A stretch of DNA of 14,800 nt from positions 1 to 14,800 of the forward strand of contig WGAQ01000097.1 of assembly GCA_015494735.1 (NCBI GenBank). Direction: 5' to 3'. The DNA comes from Caldifarciminota bacterium (lineage in GTDB: Bacteria > Hydrothermota > Hydrothermia > LBFQ01 > DSFT01). The notes under the pieces are model-generated. The model saw nothing but the letters and a program-made list of their open reading frames with translations, did not search any database and was not told where the DNA came from. The position numbers and the translations under genes are program-made. Shown here one piece after another: positions 1 through 6,389 of the stretch. Position 1 is the first letter of the stretch; each line of letters begins with the position of its first letter.

Positions 1-301
1 CCACTATTGCAAGCCCCTGTTCATATGCAGACACGAGAAGGATATTCCCATCCACGCTCACATCGAGGACCACTTCGAAGGGGATGGAAGACAGATGGAC
101 AGGAGCAGATGGGGATGATATATCCACTATGACCACCCCTCCCAGACCTCCCGCGAATAGGAGGTTACGGGATGTATCCACATCCACCGAATAAATATAC
201 CCCGGAACAGCCCCCACGAGGGCCACACCCGAGGAATCCACCTCCGCCCGGGCAACAGCGGGAATGGAAAACAGCAGAGTTAACACGATGGTTCTTCTCA
301 T
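1..301 (-). CDS. Exported LVIVD-repeat beta-propeller protein (5' part only)
   Basis: The coding strand is the reverse complement. It starts at the ATG at 301-299 and stays open to the window edge, giving about 100 residues. It begins MRRTIVLTLLFSIPAVARA, a normal signal peptide (basic n-region, hydrophobic core, small residues before the cleavage site), so the product is probably periplasmic or outer-surface. The mature part has repeats of the form LFAGGLGGVVIVDISSPSAP and ILLVSAYEQGLAIV, the pattern of LVIVD repeats (PF08309) that build beta-propellers in secreted proteins of FCB-type bacteria. The function is unknown; such proteins are usually presumed to bind partners or act as surface proteins. 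The start is supported by TAAACT at 316-311, 9 nt upstream. AAGGG also lies in that spacer but is too close to the ATG for a good ribosome site. Confidence 0.8.
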   Translation of the reverse strand, partial: MRRTIVLTLLFSIPAVARAEVDSSGVALVGAVPGYIYSVDVDTSRNLLFAGGLGGVVIVDISSPSAPVHLSSIPFEVVLDVSVDGNILLVSAYEQGLAIV

Positions 302-310
302 AGCCCTTTA

Positions 311-316
311 AGTTTA
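311..316 (-). promoter_or_regulatory. Start-proximal -10-like element of the LVIVD gene
   Basis: Reads TTTAAACTT on the minus strand, with core TAAACT ending 9 nt before the ATG at 301. No -35-like hexamer is visible 16-18 nt upstream. Confidence 0.5.
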
Positions 317-406
317 AATCAGAAATAAACTTACAGGCAGGAAGGATAAGGGGGAGATGATGGTACTTAAAAACCGCCGGCAGAGAAGAGGAAATCCCCT
401 GTTCGC

Positions 407-423
407 TTTCATGACTCATGAAA
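407..423. promoter_or_regulatory. Perfect 17-bp palindrome, candidate operator
   Basis: The sequence TTTCATGACTCATGAAA is perfectly symmetrical around base 415, with two 8-bp arms. It lies about 105 bp upstream of the LVIVD start and about 60 bp upstream of the TTGACA box. Symmetry and position fit a dimeric repressor or activator site. No regulator gene is adjacent, so the binding protein is unknown. Confidence 0.45.
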
Positions 424-466
424 ATCATTGTAAACCAACAGTTTGAACCCACTCCACCCCGCTCAC

Positions 467-496
467 TTGACACGGATGGGAATACACCTTTAAAAT
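467..496 (+). promoter_or_regulatory. Canonical sigma70-type promoter upstream of murE
   Basis: TTGACA at 467-472, an 18-nt spacer and TAAAAT at 491-496 form a near-consensus housekeeping promoter. Transcription would start near 503, about 108 nt before murE, and run through the GC dyad at 561-581. It is the only clear -35/-10 pair seen in the window; the start-proximal elements have no recognisable -35. Confidence 0.5.
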
Positions 497-560
497 TTTA
501 ACGTAATAGTAACAAAAATTTAACATTCGATTAACGTTCCCTCATAACCCACCTCCCGAT

Positions 561-581
561 CCCCGCTTCCGGAAGGCGGGG
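561..581 (+). other. GC-rich hairpin in the murE leader
   Basis: CCCCGC (561-566) pairs with GCGGGG (576-581), and TT pairs with AA around a CCGG loop, leaving one bulged G (575). No T-run follows on either strand, so it is not a classical terminator. It sits where the -35 box of the murE-proximal promoter would be, and inside any RNA started near 503. It could be a weak terminator, a leader structure or a protein site. Confidence 0.4.
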
Positions 582-597
582 GTCGTGGGAGCCCCTT

Positions 598-603
598 TAA
601 ACT
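598..603 (+). promoter_or_regulatory. Start-proximal -10-like element of murE
   Basis: TTTAAACTT, with core TAAACT at 598-603, ends 7 nt before the murE ATG. The spacer CTGCGAA-like sequence has no Shine-Dalgarno. A transcript from this element would begin at or within a base or so of the start codon. Confidence 0.55.
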
Positions 604-610
604 TCTGCGA

Positions 611-2077
611 ATGCTCCTGAGCCACCTGACCGGAAGAAATTTCGAAAGGAATCCGGACATAGAGGGAATTGCTTACGATAGTCGCAAAGTGGGAGAAAAC
701 TATCTATTCGTCGCCATAAGGGGATTCAATGTGGATGGTCATGACTTTATACCCCGGGCGATAGAGAAAGGGGCAGTGGCAATAGCCCACGAATCCCACT
801 ACTCTCCCCCGCAGGAATTCCGGCAAAGGGCTGTATTTATCGAAGTGGAAAACTCGAGAGAATTCCTTTCCTTGGTCTCATCCCGATTCTTCGGGGAGCC
901 ATCCCGGAAGTTGAAAGTAATAGGGATAACGGGAACCAACGGAAAGACCACCACAGCCTTCCTCATCCATCAGGTCCTGAACTGGACAGGAAACAGGTGC
1001 GGCCTCATGGGAACGGTCCTCTACGATACGGTCTGCAGAAAGGAAAAAGCCTCCCTCACCACACCGGAATCGCTGGAAATCCACGCAATGATGAAGGAGA
1101 TACTGGAATGCGGGGGAACGCATCACGTAATGGAGGTATCCAGCCACTCCCTTGCACTTCACAGGGTGGAACACGTGGACTTCGACGTGGCCGTATTTAC
1201 CAATCTGACGCAGGACCATCTGGATTTTCATGGAAGTATGGACGAATACCTGAAGGCAAAACTCAAACTATTCCGCATGCTGGATGGAGATGATTACGCG
1301 GTGATAAATGCGGACGACCCCCACGCTTCCCACTTCGAAAAGGCTTCCACCGGGAGGGTCATAACATACGGATTCGGGGAAGGGGCAATGGTCAGGGGAG
1401 AAGTGATGCGCAACAATCTGGAAGAGGGTCTCGTAATATCTCTGGAGGTGGAGGGAAGCATCTACATCATAATAAACCACCATTTACTGGGAGAATTCAA
1501 CGCATACAACCTTCTGGCAGCATTCACAACCCTTATGACTCTGGATATACCTCCGGCAACCGCCGTGGAATTCCTCTCGAAGGCCAGGCCTCCCAAGGGG
1601 AGGCTACAGAGGATAAAGAATGTCTTCATAGACTACGCCCACACCCCCGATGCTCTGGAAAATGTGCTCCGGACATTGAAGCCCCTGACCGGTGGGAAAC
1701 TCATCGTGGTCTTCGGAGCGGGAGGCAACAGGGACAGGGAGAAGAGGCCCCTCATGGGAGAAGTGGCAGGTCGATACGCGGATGTAATAATCCTGACCAA
1801 CGACAACCCCCGATGGGAAGACCCCATGGAGATAATAAGGGATATCGAAAGGGGGATAAACCGCGAGCACCACGTGGAGCCGGACAGGGAAAAGGCCATC
1901 AAGATGGCCATAGACATGGCGGATGAAAAGGACATCGTACTGATTGCAGGAAAGGGACACGAGACATATCAGGAAATAAAGGGAGAAAGGCTCCCATTCG
2001 ACGACGAGCAGGTGGTCAGGAAGTACCTGAACGAATTCGACATGCCCACCCTCGAATGGAAACCCGGAGAAAAGTGA
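611..2077 (+). CDS. murE: UDP-MurNAc-tripeptide synthetase (meso-diaminopimelate-adding MurE)
   Basis: Cytoplasmic Mur ligase that uses ATP to add the third amino acid of the peptidoglycan stem to UDP-MurNAc-L-Ala-D-Glu. At 488 residues it has the normal length. The N-terminal domain has YDSRKV (22-27). The ATP P-loop GITGTNGKTTT lies at 105-115. The lysine that is carbamylated in the family is probably Lys217 in YLKAKLKLF. The C-terminal domain has DNPR (398-401), the family marker for meso-diaminopimelate rather than lysine, and GKGHETYQ (447-454). The ATG at 611 follows a TAAACT element by 7 nt with no Shine-Dalgarno. No other mur or dcw-cluster gene is next to it, which is unusual, since murE commonly precedes murF and mraY. 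It ends 111 nt from the convergent amidase gene. Confidence 0.96.
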   Translation: MLLSHLTGRNFERNPDIEGIAYDSRKVGENYLFVAIRGFNVDGHDFIPRAIEKGAVAIAHESHYSPPQEFRQRAVFIEVENSREFLSLVSSRFFGEPSRKLKVIGITGTNGKTTTAFLIHQVLNWTGNRCGLMGTVLYDTVCRKEKASLTTPESLEIHAMMKEILECGGTHHVMEVSSHSLALHRVEHVDFDVAVFTNLTQDHLDFHGSMDEYLKAKLKLFRMLDGDDYAVINADDPHASHFEKASTGRVITYGFGEGAMVRGEVMRNNLEEGLVISLEVEGSIYIIINHHLLGEFNAYNLLAAFTTLMTLDIPPATAVEFLSKARPPKGRLQRIKNVFIDYAHTPDALENVLRTLKPLTGGKLIVVFGAGGNRDREKRPLMGEVAGRYADVIILTNDNPRWEDPMEIIRDIERGINREHHVEPDREKAIKMAIDMADEKDIVLIAGKGHETYQEIKGERLPFDDEQVVRKYLNEFDMPTLEWKPGEK

Positions 2078-2188
2078 ATCTCTTCTCTCCCGACTGCAAT
2101 CATCAAAGGTATCGGGCATCCCCCTGAGGACCACCCCATTATCTGTAAGGAAGATATTTCCGTCCTTATGTGGGATTTGAGGAGGATG
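2078..2188. other. Convergent gap between murE and the amidase gene
   Basis: No clear intrinsic terminator. CCCGA and TCGGG can pair across an 18-nt loop around 2090-2117, but no T-run follows. On the minus strand one frame reads DGNIFLTDNGVVLRGMPDTF with good codons and no start of its own; it may be chance or the relic of a longer protein. Confidence 0.35.
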
Positions 2189-4306
2189 CTACCTGATTAC
2201 AATCCACCTGTAGGACTTTCCATCCAGACGCAGAATATATACGCCACTCCTGAGCCGCAACACGAGGAGGTTCTCTCCCGGATGAAGCATCATTCTCCTT
2301 TCGAGAATAGCCCTTCCTTCCACATCGAATATCCGAACATCGAGAGGCCTCCGGACCGGAGATATTATGCGTATGGAGCCATCGGCACCGGGTCTCACCA
2401 CGAGGCTTCTCTCCACCTCCCCCACCGCAACGGATCCGGAGCAGGAGAAAGTGGAATCATAGGCAAATTCGATGGCATCCGATATAACCACATCCCCATC
2501 CGGAGCATCGGAATACAGGGTCACGGAAGAGGTGCTGTCCAGACAGAAGGTCCCCATATCCAGCCATCCCGTATCCATCACAGGGGAGTACTGATTCAGG
2601 AAAACAATGGTATCCCCGTCCACAGTGCCGATTCTGTACCTGGCCTGCGTGGTCCTGTTGGAGGACTTCCTGACCCAGGCCCTCAGATGGTATCCACCGG
2701 GACAGGTTATGGCGGGGTTATAGAGGGCAGAATCCCGGGAATAGGTGTAGGCATAATGGTAATCCCCCGCATACCCCGAATAACTGCTCAAACTCCAGGA
2801 GCCCTGTGCAATCCATCCCGGATTTGCATCATCCACCACCCTGTCGCTGCACCCTTCGAAAGGCCCCACATAGGAGAAGGTGATTGCATCGAAGATGACC
2901 ACCTGATATGCCCTCGACGGGTCGGAAGTGGTGTCCGTAAGGACCACATATCCATAGGCACCCGCCTCGAAGGCAACCGTATCCAGAACAACCCATTCCC
3001 CTTTATGGGCTTCCTGGTCTATCCATACCTGCGTCGTCCCCTGCATCCCCACGATTAAGTACCTGACGAAGGAAAGGGTGGAATCCATCGCCGGAATATA
3101 TGCCCTGACTTCATACCATCCGGGGAAAGGGAGGATGGGGTTCCAGACAGCCCAGTTGTCCCTCTGGCCCGTCCAGGCGTAGGTCCACAGAAAATGACCC
3201 GAATAGCCCGTGGTATCGAACCACCAGCTGTCGTAGGTCCCGAATCGGACGAATCCGGCATCCAGTTCATCCACCAGGGTATCCGAAATCTGCCTGCCGT
3301 TAACATAGGCCATGTAAAGGGGCCAGTCCCAGAAGGGTCCGGGGTCCGTGTGGGTGGCTCCCGGTACCTCGTAGTGGCCTATTATATGACTCCTGTCCGC
3401 AGCAAAACCATAGACCCGGGAAAGGGCCGCCGCAATCCGGGCAGAGGATGCATACAGGGAATCCGTGTACCAGCCATTCTCCTCCACGTATCCCTCGTGC
3501 TCTATACCCACACTCCATGTATTGTAATCCCAGTTTCCCGCGTGCCAGGCGATGTCGTTGTGGCAGACCATTTGGGTACTCTCCCCATCGGAAGACCTGA
3601 TAACATAATGGGCAGACACATTGGCATCGGGATTCTGAAACCAGCTGATGGCACCGCTGTATGAACCCTGCGTCGTGTGGATGATGACATAGGATATGGG
3701 ATAATCGGAGGGTCGGCTCGCATCCGTGTAGTTGGAGGGGTCGGCGGGGACGAATGCATCCACGAATTCGAACTGGGGCTGGGGAGAGCAATCCGCATCG
3801 TAAAGGGATGTTTCCGACAGTCGGGGAATCACGACATGGGGATGGGGCTCTATGGGTATCAGGTGCCTGAGACCGTTCCTGTACACCCGGAGGACATCCC
3901 CGGCGAAAAGAGGTCCCCCGTATTTCTCCAAAGCGCATGCCAGGTCTCCACCGCACTGCTCCAGATAAAGGGAAAGGAGTCTGGCGGCATAATCCACGCT
4001 GGCAGACCACGAAGAAGCGAGATAACCCTTAACTCCCTGGAGAATGACTTCATTTCCATCGCAAACAACCCGTATGGACAGAGAGGGAGCAGGGAGGGAG
4101 AAATCCCTTATATCCATCAGACCCACGGAGCCGTATATGGAAGGACATTGCCGGTGATGATACCGGCTCGCCACCCAGGCGATGGCTTTAAGTATATCGG
4201 CATCCACCCCATTTTCGAGGGCCGCGCGCTCCATGTATGCATTCAAACTATCCAGATAGGACACCCTCCCCACATCCGGTGCGATAATCAGGAGCAGAAC
4301 AGTCAT
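2189..4306 (-). CDS. Exported multidomain N-acetylmuramoyl-L-alanine amidase with degenerate transglycosylase-like domain
   Basis: 705 residues if started at the ATG at 4306-4304, chosen because it makes an ATGA overlap with the preceding stop and has GGAGG 8 nt upstream. A short hydrophobic N-terminus (MTVLLLIIA) suggests export. Residues ~20-150 resemble an SLT-type lytic transglycosylase (ILKAIAWVASRYHH, then GSVGLMDI), but the catalytic Glu position is Ala46. Residues ~204-335 are an amidase_2/PGRP domain (PF01510). Probable zinc ligands are His210 (YVIIH), His311 (IGHYE) and Asp321 (HTDPG), with Glu269 (VGIEHEG) near the active site, so this domain looks active. Two beta-rich modules follow (~360-480, ~489-617), resembling golvesin/xly-type domains. 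The last ~60 residues (DVRIFDVEGRAILE ... SGVYILRL) resemble T9SS-type sorting domains. It is the last gene of a three-gene operon and probably cleaves or binds peptidoglycan outside the cytoplasm. Confidence 0.85.
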   Translation of the reverse strand: MTVLLLIIAPDVGRVSYLDSLNAYMERAALENGVDADILKAIAWVASRYHHRQCPSIYGSVGLMDIRDFSLPAPSLSIRVVCDGNEVILQGVKGYLASSWSASVDYAARLLSLYLEQCGGDLACALEKYGGPLFAGDVLRVYRNGLRHLIPIEPHPHVVIPRLSETSLYDADCSPQPQFEFVDAFVPADPSNYTDASRPSDYPISYVIIHTTQGSYSGAISWFQNPDANVSAHYVIRSSDGESTQMVCHNDIAWHAGNWDYNTWSVGIEHEGYVEENGWYTDSLYASSARIAAALSRVYGFAADRSHIIGHYEVPGATHTDPGPFWDWPLYMAYVNGRQISDTLVDELDAGFVRFGTYDSWWFDTTGYSGHFLWTYAWTGQRDNWAVWNPILPFPGWYEVRAYIPAMDSTLSFVRYLIVGMQGTTQVWIDQEAHKGEWVVLDTVAFEAGAYGYVVLTDTTSDPSRAYQVVIFDAITFSYVGPFEGCSDRVVDDANPGWIAQGSWSLSSYSGYAGDYHYAYTYSRDSALYNPAITCPGGYHLRAWVRKSSNRTTQARYRIGTVDGDTIVFLNQYSPVMDTGWLDMGTFCLDSTSSVTLYSDAPDGDVVISDAIEFAYDSTFSCSGSVAVGEVERSLVVRPGADGSIRIISPVRRPLDVRIFDVEGRAILERRMMLHPGENLLVLRLRSGVYILRLDGKSYRWIVIR

Positions 4307-5133
4307 ATTTCCATCCTCCATGCCCTTGCAGGAGCATAGGTGGAGCCCATTCCATCGAAGCAGGCGAATATATACACGTTGGAGCCATCCCTTCGATTGC
4401 ACGGATATGCCGCCTCGTAACCGATTAAACTCTTCTCCAGACCTATATCCTCGAAACCCATACCTATGAGAAACTCCACCACCCTGTCCACGAATTCGGG
4501 CTCCGCCCTGGTGAGGCCCTCCCTCGCCTCATTTACCACCTCCGGCCTTCCCAGAACGATGAGGCGATGGGTTCCCTCCGTCCTGACGAAGAAGTTCTCA
4601 TCGGCAATGGCAACCGGCTCTATGGGCTCCGGAGACCTGAAGATGATTTCCTGGATTCTGTAATACCTGTCCGGAAGCGGCTTTCCCAGTCTTTCCAGGA
4701 TAGACGGTATGCCGAGGTTGGCTGCAACGAATAGTTTTTCCACCGGATAGGAGGACCTGCCGGTTATGACGCGCATCACATGTCCCTCGAAGGCCTCCAG
4801 GTCCACCACCTCCTCGAAGAGTTCGAATTGAACCCCATCGCTCCTCAAACCATAATAGATTTTTATCGCAAACTCATACGGATTCACATAGGAGAATGGC
4901 CCGTAGTCCTTCACTTCCACATCCAGTTCCCTGTATATCGCGAGGCTTCTGAGGCCTTCCTCATCGTGGAGAACGATTCCGGCGGACTTACCGGACTCCC
5001 CGGAAACCAGGGCATCCTTCTCTATCAGAAGGAGATTTTCGAAACCGGAGCGGTGAAGACGATACAGGAGGGAAAGCCCCGCGAGGCCTCCCCCCACCAC
5101 GACATTGTACTTTCGGGATTTAGAAGCAGACAT
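4303..5133 (-). CDS. FAD-dependent oxidoreductase (DAO-like)
   Basis: 276 residues. The N-terminus has a dinucleotide-binding Rossmann motif, YNVVVGGGLAGLSLLYRL (GGGLAGL at 14-20), with LLIEKD about 16 residues later; Glu38 would contact the ADP ribose of FAD. SGESGKSAGI (44-53) and the C-terminal ACFDGMGSTYAPA resemble conserved blocks of the DAO family (PF01266). It is shorter than typical members (about 350-400), mainly in the substrate-domain region. The substrate cannot be read from the sequence. The start overlaps the end of the upstream gene by 14 nt and has a GAAGAAGG Shine-Dalgarno. Its stop overlaps the amidase ATG as ATGA, so the three genes are likely co-translated. No signal peptide is seen, so it is probably cytoplasmic, unlike both operon partners. 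Confidence 0.85.
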   Translation of the reverse strand: MSASKSRKYNVVVGGGLAGLSLLYRLHRSGFENLLLIEKDALVSGESGKSAGIVLHDEEGLRSLAIYRELDVEVKDYGPFSYVNPYEFAIKIYYGLRSDGVQFELFEEVVDLEAFEGHVMRVITGRSSYPVEKLFVAANLGIPSILERLGKPLPDRYYRIQEIIFRSPEPIEPVAIADENFFVRTEGTHRLIVLGRPEVVNEAREGLTRAEPEFVDRVVEFLIGMGFEDIGLEKSLIGYEAAYPCNRRDGSNVYIFACFDGMGSTYAPARAWRMEI

Positions 5134-5710
5134 CCTTCTTCTTCAGTCCCACGTTCACTTTCAGATTCTTATAGACATTTTCCTTCACCTTGCGACCGCT
5201 GGCATCGTACTGGACAAAGGCATACGGCAGATAGTTGTCAGTTCGCACGTAAAGGACCTCCTTCACAGCGTTGTAGTGCTTTATTCCATCGGCTACCAGC
5301 TTGTAAACCTTTACCCCTTTAAAGGTGGTTTCCCCCTCCAGTTTCACATTCCTGTAATTCTTCCACCTCTTGATAATCGCATCTATGCCCGCCTCGTAAA
5401 TCCTGTCACCCCTGACAGATTTTATCCTCTTGTCCTTATCGGGGTCCAGCGTGAGCTTTATGAAAGCCTTCTTACCACGAGCCTTTCCAGTCTCCGGGTT
5501 GTAGCATGCGGTTCCAGAGCCTCCCTTTATTACCTTCATGTAGATAAATCCGGGTCTGAGGTACCTGTGGTCGTAAGTCTTCCTCTCCTCCTTTCCATTC
5601 CCATAAGTGTAAGCCTGGAGGGTGGCTTTGTAGTCCTTTACACCCTCCCATGCCTGGAACATCCTGTTCAGAACATCCTGAGCCGTAAGGCCCACAACCA
5701 GCATTAACAT
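5120..5710 (-). CDS. Exported LolA-fold-like protein (DUF1571-like)
   Basis: 196 residues. It starts MLMLVVGLTA, a very short hydrophobic leader, then QDVLNRMFQAWEGVKDYKAT. An in-frame TAA at 5716-5714 rules out an earlier start, so the leader really is this short. The body has the pattern of DUF1571/outer-membrane-lipoprotein-sorting-like proteins: a helix, then strands such as YLRPGFIYMKVIKGG, LTLDPDKDKRIKSVRGDRIY, and VKEVLYVRTDNYLPYAFVQY near the C-terminus. The family fold binds lipid in LolA/LolB; here a lipid or lipoprotein role is only inferred. It is the first gene of an operon with the FAD enzyme and the amidase. A TAAAAT element ends 6 nt before its ATG. Assignment to the LolA-like superfamily is moderately sure; the specific role is unknown. 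Confidence 0.75.
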   Translation of the reverse strand: MLMLVVGLTAQDVLNRMFQAWEGVKDYKATLQAYTYGNGKEERKTYDHRYLRPGFIYMKVIKGGSGTACYNPETGKARGKKAFIKLTLDPDKDKRIKSVRGDRIYEAGIDAIIKRWKNYRNVKLEGETTFKGVKVYKLVADGIKHYNAVKEVLYVRTDNYLPYAFVQYDASGRKVKENVYKNLKVNVGLKKKDVCF

Positions 5711-5716
5711 ACCTTA

Positions 5717-5722
5717 ATTTTA
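5717..5722 (-). promoter_or_regulatory. Start-proximal -10-like element of the LolA-like operon
   Basis: GTAAAATT, with core TAAAAT at 5722-5717, ends 6 nt before the ATG at 5710, so the transcript would begin at the A of the start codon. It separates this operon from rsmD upstream. Confidence 0.5.
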
Positions 5723-5780
5723 CAGGTCTGCTCCCGGAAAACGCTTCACTGCATCCCGTCCATCGCGAAGGACCTGAAAG

Positions 5781-5800
5781 GGGTGGGGAAATCCCCCTCC
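5781..5800 (-). terminator. Candidate terminator hairpin behind rsmD
   Basis: Immediately after the rsmD stop the minus strand has GGGG, ATTT, CCCC (inner stem 5796-5793 with 5788-5785), extended by a few outer pairs after one mismatch, then a short CCCTTTC. The T-run is weak, so termination is plausible but not certain. Confidence 0.35.
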
Positions 5801-5801
5801 A

Positions 5802-6344
5802 TCAATCCACAGGGACCAGGAAGTAAACCCTGGTATCGCCCCCCTTCTTCTCCTTCCAGATGCGAAAGCCCCACTTATCCGGCTTCAACTCCATGCGGGA
5901 AGAAACCTCGAGTATTACGATTCCCTCCGGCGAGACGACCCTCCGCAATTCCTTCAGAAGGACATCGTAATGCTCGTAATCGTAGGGAGGGTCGGCGAGT
6001 ATCAGGTCGAAGTTCTCATCCAGTTTTCGAAGGAACTTTATGGAATCGCTTTTGAAAACTTCCGCCCTGTCTCCATACCTCAGATGGCGGATATTGTCCC
6101 TTATGGCGAGGAAGGATGCTCTCGATATATCCACCATAACCGCCGAGGAAGCCCCCCTCGACAGAGCCTCCAGGGATAGGGCACCACTTCCCGCGAACAG
6201 CTCCAGCACCCTCCTCCCCTCCACCAGACTCCCCAGAGTATCGAATATCACCTTCCTCATGAAGGAGCTGGTGGGCTTGGTCCCTCTGGGAACTTTGAGG
6301 CGAAATCCCTTCCGCTCCCCACCCGCAATCTTAAGAAGGGACAT
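5802..6344 (-). CDS. rsmD: 16S rRNA (guanine-N2)-methyltransferase, RsmD family
   Basis: 180 residues, normal for RsmD, which methylates G966 (E. coli numbering) of 16S rRNA with S-adenosylmethionine during 30S assembly in the cytoplasm. The N-terminal IAGGERKGFRLKVP matches the conserved RsmD start. KPTSSFMRKVIFDTL (23-37) matches the RPT...R..lFn block. SAM motif I is VLELFAGSGALSLEALSRGA (46-65). The catalytic N-methyltransferase motif is ADPPY (117-121), with DLI just before it. A TAAAAT element (6358-6353) ends 8 nt before the ATG and there is no Shine-Dalgarno. It lies behind the PCuAC gene, separated by a GC hairpin. The family assignment is strong; exact target base is inferred from the family. 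Confidence 0.93.
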   Translation of the reverse strand: MSLLKIAGGERKGFRLKVPRGTKPTSSFMRKVIFDTLGSLVEGRRVLELFAGSGALSLEALSRGASSAVMVDISRASFLAIRDNIRHLRYGDRAEVFKSDSIKFLRKLDENFDLILADPPYDYEHYDVLLKELRRVVSPEGIVILEVSSRMELKPDKWGFRIWKEKKGGDTRVYFLVPVD

Positions 6345-6352
6345 GATGGGAA

Positions 6353-6358
6353 ATTTTA
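6353..6358 (-). promoter_or_regulatory. Start-proximal -10-like element of rsmD
   Basis: CTAAAATTT, with core TAAAAT at 6358-6353, ends 8 nt before the rsmD ATG. The spacer TTCCCATC is pyrimidine-rich and cannot act as a Shine-Dalgarno. Confidence 0.5.
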
Positions 6359-6363
6359 GGGCA

Positions 6364-6383
6364 TGGGGGGACGGTTCCCCCCA
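6364..6383 (-). terminator. GC hairpin between the PCuAC gene and rsmD
   Basis: A perfect 7-bp stem (TGGGGGG with CCCCCCA) around a 6-nt loop, starting 6 nt after the PCuAC stop codon. No T-run follows; the rsmD promoter element begins 5 nt beyond. It may end PCuAC transcription or insulate rsmD. Confidence 0.4.
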
Positions 6384-6389
6384 GAGGAA

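Larger units (their letters stand above)
302..610. other. Intergenic region between the LVIVD gene and murE
   Basis: About 309 bases without a confident gene. It holds the minus-strand promoter of the LVIVD gene (311-316), a second TAAACT on the plus strand (326-331), a 17-bp perfect palindrome (407-423), a TTGACA/TAAAAT promoter pair (467-496), an AT-rich stretch (about 485-545), a GC-rich dyad (561-581) and the murE-proximal element (598-603). A 29-codon reading frame on the plus strand (357-446, ATG to TGA) follows the 326-331 element, but its composition is not convincing, so it is not called as a gene. Confidence 0.6.

Noticed and set aside
2168..3058. Long plus-strand reading frame opposite the amidase gene
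   Set aside because: Its translation is rich in Gly, Pro, His and Arg with no domain pattern, while the minus-strand amidase is clear. The open frame comes from rare use of TTA, CTA and TCA codons on the coding strand.
4307..4402. Upstream extension of the amidase to an ATG at 4402
   Set aside because: It would overlap the FAD gene by 100 nt and put a non-hydrophobic stretch before the leader. The ATG at 4306 has GGAGG and an ATGA overlap.
4426..4431. TAAACT inside the region antisense to the FAD gene (also near 9900)
   Set aside because: No ATG follows within 6-9 nt and no frame starts there, so these are taken as chance copies. They show that the hexamer alone is not sufficient evidence.
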